NCBI GenBank assembly: GCA_033557465.1
Contig: JAWIIG010000038.1
Coordinates: forward strand, 1,674,001-1,738,000
From: Ichthyophis bannanicus
Lineage: Eukaryota > Chordata > Amphibia > Gymnophiona > Ichthyophiidae
Length of the DNA: 64,000 nucleotides
Direction of reading: 5' to 3'
Each line of letters starts with the position of its first letter. Positions within the stretch are counted from its first letter, which is position 1. This document shows, in pieces, positions 1 through 12,214 of this stretch. Below the pieces are notes generated by a model, which saw only the letters and a program-made list of their open reading frames with translations, ran no database searches and was not told the DNA's origin. Position numbers and translations under genes: made by a program.

Positions 1-1291
1 ATCACCTGGGATGGCGAAATCGTAAGGCAACGGCCATACCGCATTCCCTAGGCCAAACAAAAGGAGATTGAAAAAGAGGTAGAGGATATGCTGTATTTAG
101 GAGTCATCAAAGAATCCAACAGTGAAGGAGCCCGATAGTCCAAGTGCCCAAACCAGACGGAACCACTAGGTTTTGTATTGATTTTCAGCAAGTGAATGCC
201 ATCTCAATTTTTGATGCCTACCCCATGTCCAGGAGCTGGTAGAGCAGTTGGGAGTTAATACATATATTTCAACCCTTGACCTAACAAAAGGATACTGGCA
301 AATTACCCTGGAACAGTCCTCTAGGGAGAAAACAGCTTTTCAAACATCTCAGGGCTATACCAGTTTACTGTCCTCCTTTTTGGCTTGCATGAGGCGCCAG
401 CTACATTCCAGCGTATTATCAATAAGGTATTCAAACCACATCTAGGGTACGCAGGGGCCTACCTTGACAATGTGGTCATTTATTCCAAGACAGGAGGAAC
501 ATCTAATCCACCTGCATAAGGTGTGCAAGTCATTAAGGTGGGCTGGGTTGACAGCTAACCCTAAGAAATGCCAGTTGACAAACTGTGAGGTACAGTACTT
601 AAGCCACCGAGTAGCAAATGGGGTAGTGCAACCTGTGCTTAGCAAAGTACAGGCAATTCAAGGGTAGACTCTGCCAAAAACCAAAAAGCAAGTTAGAGCA
701 TTTTTAGGCCTAGTGGGCTATTACTGAAGGTTCATTCCCCACACTGCGGAACTGGTCTGCTGAAAGGTTCATTCCCCACACTGCGGAACTGATCTGCTGA
801 AAAATAAATTCCCTAACCAGGTACATTGGGGTACACGGGAAGAGGCCTTTGTTAACCTTAAGCAGGCCTGTGTAAAAGGACAGGTGTTAAGAAATATAGA
901 TTTCAAAGAGCCATTTGTGTTACAAATGGACACATCTGGGGTAGGTTTGGGAGCCGTATTAAGCCAAAACATGGCTGGTGAAGAACACCTGGTCATGTAC
1001 TTTACTTGGAAGCTAGGGGAGGCAGAGACTAGGTATTCAATCATGGCGAAGAAGTGCCTTGAGGTCAAGCGGGCTGTAGATGCCTTAAAGATACTATTTG
1101 CTAGGCAGGCATTTCACCCTTGTAACCGACAATGCAGCCCTAAGGTGGCTACATTCTATGAAAAGCACCAATGCCCACTTGACCCGATGGTACATGGCCT
1201 TACAGGCCTATGACTTTGAAGTCCAACACCAGGCTGGGAAAGCCCATACAAATGCGGATTTCCTGTCCCGGGAGGGCAAAGGACCCCCCTG
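1..1291 (+). pseudogene. Ty3/gypsy pol fragment: reverse transcriptase and RNase H
   Basis: Decayed Ty3/gypsy-type polymerase. In shifting plus-strand frames one can read RT blocks (VPKPDGT near 145; STLDLTKGYW near 270; a PFGLHGAPATFQ-like block near 385; a YLD-VVIYSK active-site block near 460-485), then a tether (KKQVRAFLGLVGYY near 690) and RNase H (QMDTSG near 925; TDNAALRWL near 1125; HTNADFLSR near 1245). Several stops and frameshifts separate these, and a 31-bp direct duplication is visible around 731-795. The active-site Asp pair is damaged (D then N). No integrase follows RNase H. The left end runs off the window. Strong family call; certainly not functional. Confidence 0.85.
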
Positions 1292-1334
1292 AATGGGTTG
1301 ACCCCATTACACTCCAACCCAAAAAGTCTCCACC

Positions 1335-1900
1335 GAGGGGGAGGGGCGGTATGTGACGGGGTATAAGTCTTGTCACTACTGCAGTCCCAGGGACACTGGC
1401 TAGTCCCTGCTCTGGGGGTATGGACCCATCTAGGAGGGGCCCCCTAGAGCGGTGAACGAGGATACCCAGGGGCTGAGGAAGGGACAGAACCCCTGCTTGC
1501 TCCCCGGCCAGGAAACAGAGACCGCCTCCCTGACAACATCTGGGATAAGGAGGCGGAAAGAGAGGCGAGGTACTTGGCCCAGACCCCCATGGAAGTTGGC
1601 CCAATTAGGCGGGATAGAGGTGATCCCCCCCCCCCCAGCGGAAAAAGAAGGAGATGGAGCTGAGAAGTGAGCAACAGCTAGTCCCTGAAGAGACACCTAT
1701 GGAAATTCAGTCGGTGAATAACCCGCCAGACTTGGGTGGTAGTAGCAACAAGCAGCTACGTGGGGCATCTAGGTAATTCCACACGTGGGATGCACCCTGG
1801 CTGAATCAGAGACTTACAAGGGGGGGAATATATTGTGATACTGGACATGTATGTTTGTATAAACTGAAAAACGTTGGGAAGACGTCATTTGCATTTCTGA
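1335..1900 (+). mobile_element. Possible gypsy 3' LTR region
   Basis: Just after the RNase H stop comes a purine run (gagggggaggggcggta) and then TGTGACGGGG at 1352, a polypurine tract followed by an LTR-like TG start. A second purine run followed by TTGTGATAC lies at about 1816-1835. No matching second LTR or target duplication is visible, so boundaries are uncertain. ORFs here look non-coding. Confidence 0.4.
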
Positions 1901-1929
1901 CCTAGTTTGCATTACATTCACATTGTGGG

Positions 1930-3325
1930 TTGATACAATGGACCTTAGTCAGGGCTACTTTGGATCCGGGGGAGGGGGGGGGACAGCTGCCCAGAAGAGG
2001 GTGGCAGACCCCAGTGTGGGATGGGATCCCACCAAACGTGGACTTTGGGACTATTGGATCGCTCACCCTAACGTACAGGGAAACCCCAGAGATAGACCTC
2101 CCTGCTAGGAGAGGCCATAAAGGGTGGTTCCTGGACTCTTCTTAAAAGAGCGGACTAAGCCAGGAGGACAACTGGAGGGATTTGAAAGAACTACCAGATG
2201 CCGACCTGCTGGACCTGGAGACTGACAATATTGGATCAAACCCAAGATGGAGCAACAGTGAGTCAGTGGAGGGGGCTGTTCTCTTATATCTTTCATGCCC
2301 TTCTGGAACTATACTTTATGGAACCAGACCCTACACTCACAGCTGGCATCACCTGCTGGGCTGGACCTTTACACCTGCAGAATGGCGTTTTATCTATCAT
2401 AGAAGTTATCACTGTGTCCACAATACGAGCTGCTGTCAGACCCACTACCAGCTTCTGATGCAGGCCTACCTGACCCCAGTGCGACTATGGCATCTGGGCT
2501 TGCATGGTTGGAGTGAGACTGTTGGAGGGAGTGTAGGCAGGAGGGCACCTTCTTTCATCTCTGGTGGGAATGCCCAAAAAAATGTGGGTGTACTGGCGAG
2601 AAGTGATAGACACTGTCAATTGCTCTGATAGTGGATCCAGCAGTCTGCCTGCTGGGTTACTTGGAGCTAGCCCAGGTAGTCCCAACCGGGCAGCAGGGCC
2701 TGATCGTGCATTTGCTGGTGGGGCCCGTATGGTTGTAGTTCACAAGTGGAAGGATAGTGGAAGACCTATATTGGTGGAGTGGAGGGCCTGAGTGAATGAC
2801 CTGATGACCATGGACCAGCTTGCTTTCTTGTTGAAGGGTCAGCGAGAGCTCATGCTGCCCTGTGGGTGCCCTACTGTCAATGGGTCTCATCTAGTGTCTG
2901 TACTTAGCTCTGCTGGGCTGGTGGGGTCTTCCCTGCTCCTTCCCTTTTAACTTTCCCATCCATCCTTGGTTGGGGGGGGGGAGGGGGAAATATCCTACAT
3001 TTACTATCCCATTTCACCTCTCCCCGAGTAGGATTGAGGGTCTCACCTGCAGACCAGACTTGTCCTGTATGCGTCCCTTACTCTGGGCCCTCGCACCGCA
3101 CCCTCCCGTTTCATACCTCCTATGTTAGGTCTATAGCTTAGCTGAGTTTTGGATATCCTTATACACTGCTGCTCACATTATGGGGGGGGTTTGTATGTGT
3201 TTTTATATGTATGCTTATGTTTAAGGGTTATGGTGTTTGGGGTTGTGAGATGTCAGTTTTTGTATGTTAATGATAATTCTCGTATTGCTGTAATTACTGG
3301 TGTTATCCTTGACTTTTTTTTTTTT
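1930..3325 (+). mobile_element. L1/Tx1-like LINE, 3' part of ORF2 and 3' UTR
   Basis: A 5'-truncated LINE on the plus strand. Frameshifted pieces of the ORF2 C-terminal region are readable: THYQLLMQAYLTPVRLWHLG near 2440-2505, then the Cys/His cluster GTFFHLWWECPK near 2545-2580. The same arrangement recurs in the fragment at 13.2-14.3 kb. G-rich 3' UTR-like sequence follows to a short homopolymer near 3311. Old and non-functional. Confidence 0.65.
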
Positions 3326-3512
3326 AAACATTCTTTAGTTATAAAAGGGCAATGCACATCACAGAGGAAGACAAATTAAAAAGAGCCACAAACAGTAATT
3401 CAATGAAATAATGGCAAATTTATTTATTTAAACTTTCTTATATACCGCCTTTCAGTTTTATAAAGGTGGTTTACATTGAACGCAACAACAAATTTACATA
3501 GAACGGCTAAGC

Positions 3513-3516
3513 ACAA
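3513..3516. repeat. Target-site duplication of solo LTR (left copy)
   Basis: ACAA, matched by ACAA at 4225-4228 directly after the LTR end. Confidence 0.8.
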
Positions 3517-4224
3517 TGTAGGGAATCAGACCCAAGCTGGGACAGTGTCTCTGTAGCTAGGCCTGTGAAGCAGGTCTAGATATAGGCCACAAGCCTGCTT
3601 CAGACCCTTGACCACTGTTAGGCCAGAAAGAAGAATCAGGGGAAGAATGAACTACTAACAGCATGAGAAATCCTGAGTGAAACAAAATGTTGCCAATTTG
3701 GTGTGCTTTGCTAAGGAAGCCAGATAATACAAAATGAAACAAGAGACATGAGGGGGAACCAGGGAGTAAGATCTAACTAGGCTCTGGCCATGGGAAGGTA
3801 ACATGATGTTTTTATGCTAACTTGAACCTTGGGAAATATAAAAATGTGCTAATCCTGTGTAGAACAAAGTATCACAGAGAAACCCAGCTACAGAAAAAGA
3901 AATAACCTTTGTTATTAAGCCAGCCTTTCAGAAAAACTGTATAAAAAATAGACTAGGACAAAGGAGAAATTGGGGAGTTTGACCCCTGCCACAGAGGTGA
4001 CAGAGTGCGGAATTTCCCCATTAACCTCTCTCTTCTGTCTATCCCTATACAGTAGCTACCTCGTACCTGTAACAGTGTTAGAGAATTTGTGTATGAAGAA
4101 TTTATGCTGAGAAAAGTATATCCTGTAATAAAGATTTTGTGAGTATTGCCGAGCAATTGGTCTCTGGGTATTTCCTCCATATAAGGTGAGATAGGGGCCC
4201 TTGCGGCCCAATATGCCCCTTACA
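3517..4224 (+). mobile_element. Solo class I-type LTR (708 bp)
   Basis: Begins TGTAGGG and ends CCCTTACA. It is flanked by a perfect 4-bp duplication ACAA (3513-3516 and 4225-4228), the size made by gammaretroviral integrases. A TATA box (tataaaa, 3940-3946) and an AATAAA signal (4127-4132) lie in the order expected for a plus-strand U3-R-U5. No internal viral sequence adjoins, so it is a solo LTR from LTR-LTR recombination. It resembles the 31-kb provirus LTR only in organisation. Confidence 0.85.
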
Positions 4225-5045
4225 ACAATAACTGTTTTACATAAAACAGCTAACTACAATTGTGTATAATAATTTAGTTGTGAACCCTTCAGTAACAACT
4301 ATTTACAATTTATTAGGCCTCTGTTTAATGTATCATATGATAGTGTGTGCGGGGTGATTGTCAGATGTTTTTGTGTATTAAGGCTGTGTGTCTGGTGTTG
4401 TGTTGAAATATTCTGTAAACAGGTATGTTTTTAGTTGTTTTTGGAAGTCTGTGGCGTCTGTAGTTGCTCTTAATTGGTGTGAGAGAGAGTTCCAGAGTGA
4501 TGGGCTGTAGTATTCAAATGCTCTCTGGAGTGTTTGGGATGAGCTAGTCCTGATTGTTGTTGTCGAGAGAGTGTGCTCTGATGTTGCTTCCTCCCTTGAT
4601 AGAGTATCTGGCACCCTCTGAATTAGCTCTTTTAGGCATGCAGCAGACTGATTGTGCAAGATCTTGAATGTCATCATTATTGATTTGTATTTTATTCAGG
4701 GTTGTATGGGGAGCCGGAGAAAGGATTTTAATATTGGGGTGATATGTTCTTGCCTTTTTGATCCAGTGATTAGACGAGATGCAGTGTTTTGCGCAATTTG
4801 TAAAGCTTGAGTTGTGCATTTAGGTAGACCTTGAAGTATCAGATTGCAGTAATCTAGGTGTGGAGTGATTACTGCTTGATACACAGTGCGGAAGTGGTTA
4901 TCTTCAAGTAGAGGTCATAGGTTTTGTAGAATCCTCATTTTATAGTAGGCAGTAGCTGTAATCTTCTTAATGTGGGATTGAAGGTTAAGCCTCAGTGTGT
5001 CTGTGGGTGACATGTGGATACTGAGAAAGAATTTCTTCATATTTA

Positions 5046-5824
5046 TACTGATTAACCTCCTCCTCCCCTCCTCCACCAGTGGTTTAAAGTAATAGAAAGG
5101 CCTGAAGGGTAGCCCAGAAAGCATACTGGGAGATGGAGCAAGTGCGAGAGGGCTAGGAGTTAACTCCTCCTAGAGGAGGGTATGGAGAAATTAGGTAGGC
5201 TAGGGTATAAAAGGCTCCAGGCTGTATGCAAATAGAGGTCTTGGACAGAGCCACTGCACCACGGAAAAGGAGAAAAGAAGGGGGGGAGCTGGGCCAACAG
5301 CCACCCCATTCGAGTGGAAGACAACCGGGGAGAGGACTGTTCAGAGAGTCGGTCCTCAGGTGAAGGAGAAATTGGGAGAGACTGGCCCGCCCGGCAACAA
5401 GTGTTAGGCACCAATGAGAACAAAAGAAGGGAAGGGAAGGATCACTGCTGTAACTAGGTTTGTTCTATTCACATTTGAGCGAGTAAAAAATTGTAGAGGA
5501 TTGGACTGATGAATCTAATTAATCAGGAGAGGGTATCAAATACTAAACCAGTTCTGTACCTTCCACCCTCCCCCCTTCACTCTCGAGGGACTGAGGATAA
5601 GTGGTGACAGTGCCGCCATCAAGATAAGCTGTAAATGGACTGGTGTCTTCAGAGGCAGAGAGTGGGTGAACTGGCTGAAGGATTAAGAGCTTGGAGCCTG
5701 TCCCACTGCAAATATATCCAATACCTCTGAAGTTATAGATTTGATCCAAGACATCGATAGTGCCTTAGATCCTCAGCACCACCGATAACTGTGTTGTTAC
5801 ACAAAGACTGCTCAAGTTTAAGCT
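5046..5824. other. Unclassified sequence with a TATA-like box
   Basis: No protein signal recognised. A TATA-like element (gggtataaaagg, about 5212-5223) in a G-rich context suggests a decayed LTR promoter, but no ends or duplications are visible. ORFs are short and featureless. Confidence 0.3.
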
Positions 5825-6600
5825 GCGAAAAGTTAGTCAATATGCCATTTTGTCTCTCTGCTATAGCCTTGTCCTCCTTTAGTGCCCCTTTTACTCCTCT
5901 ATTATCTAATAGTCCAACCTGATTCTCTCACAAGCTTTTTGCTTCAAAATGTACTCAAGAAAGTTTTTAAATTTAAAGTTTTTACTTCCAGGGCAAGCTT
6001 GTTTTGTTTCTCTTTGCCTGTCTTATCAAAGCTTTGCATCAAAATTTGCCATTGCTTATGTTGTTTCCTGTTTCCTTTTTATTTGGATCCTTTTTTCATT
6101 TTTCGAAAGATTTTTTGGCTTTAAAAACAGCCTCTCTCACTTTATCTTTAAACTATGCTGGCAGTCGTTTGGTCTCCCTTTCACCTTTTTTAAAGCATAG
6201 AATACATCTGGTCTGGGCTTCTGAGATGGTATTTTTAAATAATGTCCAGGCCTCAGGAAATTCTTAACCTTTGCGACTGCTCCTTTTAATTTTTTCTTAA
6301 CCATTTTCTTCATTTTTTCATAATCTCCCTTTTTGGAAGTTAAATGTTAGAGTAATAGATTTCCTTGCTAGTCTCTCTCCATTTATTAAATCACATTTTA
6401 TCATGTTATGATCACTAGCGTCACGTGGTACCATGCCATCACCTCTCATATTAGATCCTGTGTCCCAATAAGGAATGTGTCCAAAATAGCTCCCCCTTGT
6501 GTGTGATCCTGAATAAGATACTCCATAAAGGAGTCATTAATTTAATCTAGAAAACTTTATATCCCTAGCATGTCCTGCTGCGACATTCATCTATTTGATA
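5825..6600 (-). mobile_element. CR1-like LINE, endonuclease/RT linker fragment
   Basis: Read on the minus strand, the segment gives ASDHNMIK followed by KSITLTSKKGDYEKMKKMV and KKVKGRPNDCQHSLK with a few stops. SDH is the end of the CR1-type endonuclease, and the basic stretch is the linker before RT. Plus-strand ORFs here are antisense shadows. A fragment only; non-functional. Confidence 0.6.
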
Positions 6601-6739
6601 CTGGGGTAAAGTTTACTTTATTCTGATATGTCCAATTTTACTGTATTTTGGAAATTTTATTTTTATTATTACTCTTGCAAAAATTACAAAAGGACTTTAG
6701 TTAATATGAAATTGACTATGTGCGAGTATGACCCTTACA

Positions 6740-7070
6740 CCACTACTTTATGATTGGGAGGGAAAGCCTGCTAAAGTTCAAACTGGCGAAGCAGTGAATG
6801 CCTCTCTCCGGGAAGGTGTTTTTCCAGATAGGTAACCACAGCTTTCTTCAGTCTGTTCAAAGGTGGGTCCTTGAACCCTAATAAGGTAGAGAACTAGAGA
6901 CTGGTTTCCAACTTGCCTGTTTTATGGAAAGATTATTGAAAAGGCAGTAGTTTCACAACTGGTTAAATTTTTTGGATGTTAGTGTTCTGGATACATGCCA
7001 GGTGGAGTTTTAGCAGTTTAATAGTACCGATACTCTACTGGTGGCCATGAGTGATTATATTCATAGTGTA
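6740..7070 (+). mobile_element. L2-like RT fragment
   Basis: Plus-strand traces of RT block 2: LREGVFPD, then FYGKIIEKAVVSQLVKFF around 6920-6975, with frame damage. It abuts a CR1 fragment of a different lineage at 7080. Confidence 0.5.
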
Positions 7071-7079
7071 CTGGATTAG

Positions 7080-7850
7080 GCGTCATCGTGGATAATACAT
7101 TGCAACTCTCTGCCCAGTGTGCAGAGGCAGCCAAAAAAAGCTAATAGAATGCTAGGAATTATAAGGAAAGGAATGGAGAATAAAACCAAGGATATTATAA
7201 TGCCTCTGTATCGTTCCATGGTGTGACCGCACCTTGAATATTGTGTGCAATTCTGGTCGTCATATCTTAAAAAGGATATAGCAGAATTAGAAAAGGAACA
7301 AAGAAGACCAACAAAAATGGTAAAGGGGATGGAAGGATACTCCTATGAGGAGAGGCTTAAAAGGTTGGGGCTCTTCAACTTGGAAAAGAGATGGTTGAGG
7401 GGGGATATGATAGAGGTCTATAAATTAATGAATGGAGTGGAATGGGTAAAAGTAGATTGGTTGTTTGCGCCATCAAGAAGTAGAAAGATTAAAAAGGACA
7501 CACAATTAAAGCTACAATGTAACCGATTTAAGACTAAAAAGAGAAAATATTATTTTTACTCAATGAATTATCAAACTCTGGAATTTGTTACCGGAGGATG
7601 TAGTAAAAGCCATTGGTGTAGCTGGGTTTAAAAAAATGTTTGGACAAGTTCCTGGAGGAAAGATCCATAAACCATTATTAAAGAGGACCTGGGAAAATCA
7701 ACTGCTTAACCTGGGATGAGCATTGTGGAACCTGCGTGCCTTTTTGGGAACCTGCCAGGTACTTCTGACCTGGATTGGCCACTTTTGGAAATAGGATACT
7801 GGGCTTGATGGACATCGATCTGACCCAGTACGGCATTTATCATCTTTGTG
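7080..7850 (+). mobile_element. CR1-like LINE 3' end
   Basis: C-terminal part of CR1 ORF2 and its 3' UTR. Readable pieces: [66 protein letters not shown], in almost one frame from 7120 to 7630 with a stop near 7224. After the ORF comes the typical CR1 tail (gatctgacccagtacggcat near 7820). 5'-truncated. Confidence 0.85.
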
Positions 7851-8204
7851 GCTTTTTGTTATTACTTATGTGTTAGCTGCATTTGATACTGTGTTAGTAA
7901 CGACATACTACTGAAATACATGATGATTGGGGTAGTTCTTCAATGATTTTCTTCTCACATTGTTGAGTGCAGGTAATGAAGTCTGGAGGAGGGGGGAGTT
8001 GTCCAAGAGTCTGTTCCAGGCTCTTAGCTGTTTAAGTTGTACCTTGTACCATTGTGGTCTGCTTTCATTTTTATATTTATGCACATGACAATCAGATCTT
8101 TGTTACAATTCCTAGGAAATCAAATGGGGTGACTAACTTGGTTCAAGCTAAGCTAACCAAGTTGCTAAGCTATGGCTATAGCAATTATGGCTGAAGCTTT
8201 ATTT
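7851..8204. other. No recognisable feature
   Basis: AT-rich sequence without coding signal or recognised repeat. Confidence 0.4.
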
Positions 8205-8406
8205 ATTCCTGCAAGAATTCTGCACACAAAATTCAAAATTCTGTGTCAAAAGGTCTGACTTATACTAAATTCTGCATGCTTTGTTTGTCCAACAACATAG
8301 CATATTGTTGAGTGATAATCAATTTAAAATACAGTGGAGAAAATAATATCACCAAAAAAATGCAAAATGTTGAATTACTGTGTGCAAAATTCCAGCAGGA
8401 GTAATT
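8205..8406. mobile_element. Short inverted-repeat element (MITE candidate)
   Basis: The left end (attcctgcaagaattctgca) is an imperfect reverse complement of the right end (tgtgcaaaattccagcagga). About 200 bp, AT-rich, no ORF. No clear target duplication. Confidence 0.45.
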
Positions 8407-8564
8407 ACTGTAAAAACAGAATGTCTATTGCTGTCAGTGGCTAAGGATACAGATCATTTAATGTCTAAACACAGAGCCTGTAACCTAGAGTCTTGATTAG
8501 GTATGCAGAACCAGGTGTCACAAATAGTGCAGGCCTCATTTCTAGTTTTTTTTTTTGTGTGTAT
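8403..8564. repeat. 162-bp direct repeat flanking truncated DIRS, left copy
   Basis: Nearly identical to 13027-13206, which differs by one substitution and an extra 18-bp internal tandem duplication. The repeat includes the end of an L1 tail (T-run, gtgtgtat) whose full element lies only beside the right copy. The duplication is therefore younger than that L1 insertion. Confidence 0.9.
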
Positions 8565-10514
8565 CAATAGCCAAGCTGTAAGCGAGAACCGATCCACGTG
8601 TGGCATCCGCACCGGACCTTGACTTAGCAGATCCCTTTTGCAAGGGAGCCGCCAAGGATGGTCGGCGATCATCCTCACCAGATCCGCGTACCAGGGTCAG
8701 CGAGGCCAATCCGGGGCTATGAGGATTACCAATCCTTGGTGTGACTCTACCCGCTGGAGGACCTTTCCGATCAGAGCCCAAGGGGGGAATACATAGAGGA
8801 GACCCTCCGACGGCCACTTTTGGGAGAGGGCGTCCAGGCCCTCTGACATTCTTTCCTTCCGCCGACTGAAGAATCTGTCCACCTTGGCTGACGAGAAGCG
8901 TGCCATGAGGTCCATGACTGGGACTCCCCAACGCGCTACTATTTGGTTGAAGGTCTCCTGGTCCAGTTCCCACTCTCCGTGGTCTATCTTGCACCTGCTG
9001 AGGAAGTCGGCTGTGACATTGTCCGCGCCCGCCACGTGTTGAGCTGATAGTGCCAGCAGATGGGCTTCCGCCCACTGGAAGAGGGAGTCCGCCTCCTTCT
9101 CGAGGGCGTGGCTGCTGGTGCCTCCCTGGTGATTGATGTAGGCCACTGCGGTTACATTGTCGGAGAGGACGCGAATTGCTCGCCCCTGTACCAAGGCTTC
9201 CATAGCCTTGAGCGCTAGGGTGACTGCCCGTAATTCCAGTCTGTTGATGGGCCATTGCGATTCCAACGGTGTCCAGCGCCCCTGGACAAATCGGTCTCCG
9301 CAGTGTGCTCCCCAGCCTGATAGGCTGGCATCTGTCGTCAATAGTAACCACTGAGGGGGTTCTAAAGGTATCCCGCGATCCAGGTTCCTTGGGCATCTCC
9401 ACCAGTGGAGCGCCTGTTTGGTCCGTGGAGCGCAAGGTAACTGCAGAGAGAGAGGATGATGCTGGGGTGACCACCGCCGTAACAGTGACCGCTGCAATGG
9501 TCGCATGTGGGCCCTGGCCCATGGTACTACCTCTATTGCCGCCGCCATAGTTCCCAGGAGCTGAAGATAATGCCACGCTGAGGGGCTTCTTCTGGCCAGA
9601 AACTGAGAGACTAGAATTCTCAGATCCCTTGACCTTGTTCGCGACAAGAATACTCTGCCGCTGTTGGTGTCGAATCTTGCCCCGAGGTACTCGAGTTCCT
9701 GGGAGGGAGTTAGCCTGCTCTTTGCTCGATTGATGATCCACCCCAGGTCCTCCAGGACCTGCATCACTCTGGCCGTTGTCGAGAGACTTTCTTCTGACTT
9801 TGCCCGGATCAGCCAGTCGTCTAAGTAAGGGTGAACTAATATTCCCTCCTTCCGAAGGAAGGCCGCTACAACCACCATTACCTTGGTGAATGTTCTGGGA
9901 GCCGTAGCTAGGCCGAAGGGTAGGGCCTGGAATTGAAAGTGGCCTCCTGGCACGGCGAATCTCAGGAACTGTTGGTGAGACTTCCTGACCGGGATATGCA
10001 GGTAGGCTTCTGTCAAATCGAGGGATGTTAGGAACTCCCCTTCCCTGACGGCTGCTATGACCGAACGTAGAGTCTCCATCCGGAAATGCGGCACCCTGAG
10101 GCGGCGATTGACCTGTTTTAGATCCAGGATCGGTCGCAAGGAGCCTCCCTTCTTTGGCACCACGAAATAGATCGAGTATCGACCTGAGCCGCGCTGGTTT
10201 GGCGGCACCGGGATCACGGCTCCGAGCGCTCTTAGGCGTGCGAGAGTTTCCTCTACTGCTGCCCTTTTTGCAGCGGATCCGCAGGGGGATCGGACAAAGG
10301 CCGGGGGTATTCTTTCTGCGAATTCGAGGGCATAGCCTTCTCTGATTATCTCTAGGACCCATTGATCGGACGTGACACGGGACCAGGCGGGAAGAAAGAG
10401 CGTCAAGCGACCGCCTATCGGACGCCTTCCCTCCTGGACCCCCGTCATCTCATTGTTGTTTTCTGGAGCCCGAGAAGGAGGAAGAGGATGTGCTAAAGCC
10501 TCTGCCAGCTCCAC
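8565..10514 (-). pseudogene. DIRS reverse transcriptase-RNase H
   Basis: Copies DIRS RNA into DNA. The main frame (10514-8697, 605 codons) starts inside the gag 3' end, overlapping it in another frame. RT: YFVVPKKGG (about 116-124), LDLTEAY (165-171), LPFGLATAPRTFTK (198-211), catalytic YLDD (230-233). RNase H: TDAS (394-397), Glu427 in LELRA, Asp452 in SDN, NVTADFLSR (499-507). Catalytic residues are present. The frame ends at a TGA after APDWPR, where relatives read an Arg codon (CGA to TGA). Beyond it the same frame continues to LTAWLL and is cut at the 8565 junction, so the recombinase is absent. An alternative 606-codon frame over the same DNA is a shadow. Confidence 0.88.
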
Positions 10515-11926
10515 GGAACCCCCTGAAACCTTGACCCTTTGAGGGAAAACGGCCCTTGGAAAAGGGGGGTGGCCTAGTTGGACGAAACCTCCGGGGGTCC
10601 CTAGGCTGGGTACGTACTGGGGGAAGGGAGCGCCCCTGTTTTTGTCTGTCCTCCGGAAGCCTGCCTCCCTTTGACTCCCCCAGGTCCTTGATTAACTTCT
10701 CTAAATCTTCACCAAATAACAGCTTGCCCTTAAAAGGAAGTCGGCTCAGGCGCGACTTAGAGGAGGCATCCGCTGCCCAATTCCTTAGCCAAAGATACCG
10801 CCTAGCCGCCACCACCGAGGCCATGTTCTTGGCCAAACTTCTGATGAGGTCATACTGGCTATCCGCTAAATAGGCTGCTCCGGATTCCACCCTAGCCGAG
10901 TTGGCCTGTGTTTCGGCCGATGATCCCTCTGTGGTCTGCATCTGTTGTGCCCACCTTAAACAGGCCCGAGCCACCCAAGCTCCTGACACGGAGGCCTGCA
11001 AGGCGAGGGCGCTTATATCAAAGGCCTGTTTCAGGAGCGTATCCACCTTCCTGTCTTGAGCATCTCTTAAGGCCGTGGCGCCCTCCACTGGGATAGTGGT
11101 CTTTTTGGTGACTGCTGATACCGCTGCATCCACCCTGGGGGACTTCAGCAGTTCCTTGTCTGACTCCGGGAGAGGGTAGAGGCGAGCCATGGTTCGTACT
11201 CCTCTCAAGCTTGATTCTGGTTGATCCCATTCCTCCTGTATCATCTGACGTACCACCCTGTGGACAGGGAAAACTTTCTGGGATCTTCTGATGGCCTGAA
11301 TCAAGGGATCTTCTAGTGTCTCGTCCTCTGCCGGGGAGCTCATTGATTAAGGAAGGGAGCTCTTCTCGGCGAAAAACTCTAACAATGCGAGAATGGTCCT
11401 CCTCTGGGATCTCTCCTTCCTCCAGCTCCTCCTCTTCGTCCTCCAGCTCCCTTTCAGAGCCCTCTTCCTCTGGGGTGCCTTGAGAAAGGGGTGGGAGGAT
11501 CTCTTCACTCAATAGCCTAGTACGTTTGGGGGGTACCCCTGAATCCTGACCGCTCGCTCTCCTAGGTCTAGCTGGTCTGGTTTCAGCTGTGGGAGCTGTG
11601 TCGCCTGGCCCAAGTCCCTGCTTGCGCATGCAGTATGCTTGGTGCAGGAGTAAGATGAAGTCAGGGGAGAAGAGATCTCCAACCCCCCCGTCCACCGTGG
11701 AACGGGACGGAGGGGGTGCGAGGGCCTCTGAGCTAGCCGTCAGGGGTAATTGGACCCCCACCTCCGCCTCCAGGGGATCCCCGGGCATGTGAGGACCTTG
11801 GGTCATGGGCAAACTGAGTTCTTGCTCTACGGAGGTGGAGACTGCCGCACAGGCTCTACAGATGCCTGTTTCCGAGGATGTGCCCCTCCGTGTGCCACAG
11901 GATGGGCACTTTGACTTAGTGGCCAT
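10450..11926 (-). pseudogene. DIRS gag-like protein, one frameshift
   Basis: Putative nucleocapsid-like protein of DIRS A. The start chosen is the ATG at 11926, which opens an N-terminal zinc-ribbon-like motif (CPSC, then CRAC). An acidic stretch (EEEELEEGEIPEED) follows. A one-base length change in the C-run near 11333-11338 moves the frame to 11343-10450, which continues through IQEEWDQPESSLRGV, KSPRVDAAVSAVTKKTTIP and an Arg/Gly/Ser-rich tail. A homologous region occurs at 16.5-17.9 kb. Two long frames with one lesion suggest recent decay. Confidence 0.75.
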
Positions 11927-12214
11927 GCTCTCCAGGAGGCTCAATGGGGCGGAGTGTAAGCGCCCCGGTCTACTCAATGCGTTGTAGGAAGACAACCCCA
12001 AAATCACCCCACAATTCAAACCAAAGGTAATCCCCCCAAAATTTGGGCAAAACGAAATGCTGTAGGGTGCAGGGAAGCTCTCCCAGCTCTGTCCCCTCTC
12101 CCAAGTATTGTCAGCGTTAACGCGGGCAAAGGAATGGCTTTGGAGCTGTAGGAAGGCCGGCCCACAATAAAGCAAATTACAGTAAGGAACAATAAATAAA
12201 ATGAATTTTAACAT

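Larger units (their letters stand above)
3420..5045 (-). mobile_element. L2-like LINE 3' half, interrupted by a solo LTR
   Basis: Minus-strand non-LTR retrotransposon remnant. The right part (4378-5045) encodes the end of RT: HLDYCNLILQGLP, LQIAQNTASRLITG, EHITPILK, then FKILHNQSA and YYSPSLWNSL, split over several frames. The 3' end at 3420-3510 is the AT-rich tail followed by a 'tataccgcctttcag' module that recurs at 15.6, 18.4, 22.2, 23.1, 27.4 and 53.9 kb. A 708-bp solo LTR splits 3' UTR from coding sequence. Family label (L2 versus a CR1 relative) is by motif only. Confidence 0.75.

Noticed and set aside
1200..1604. 134-codon minus-strand ORF
   Set aside because: Lies across the gypsy end and LTR-like region with no motif.
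5882..6267. Overlapping Phe-rich plus-strand ORFs
   Set aside because: Antisense of a CR1-like coding fragment.
8542..10362. 606-codon minus-strand ORF
   Set aside because: Overlaps the DIRS RT-RNase H in another frame; composition is shadow-like and it runs into the T-run of the flanking repeat.
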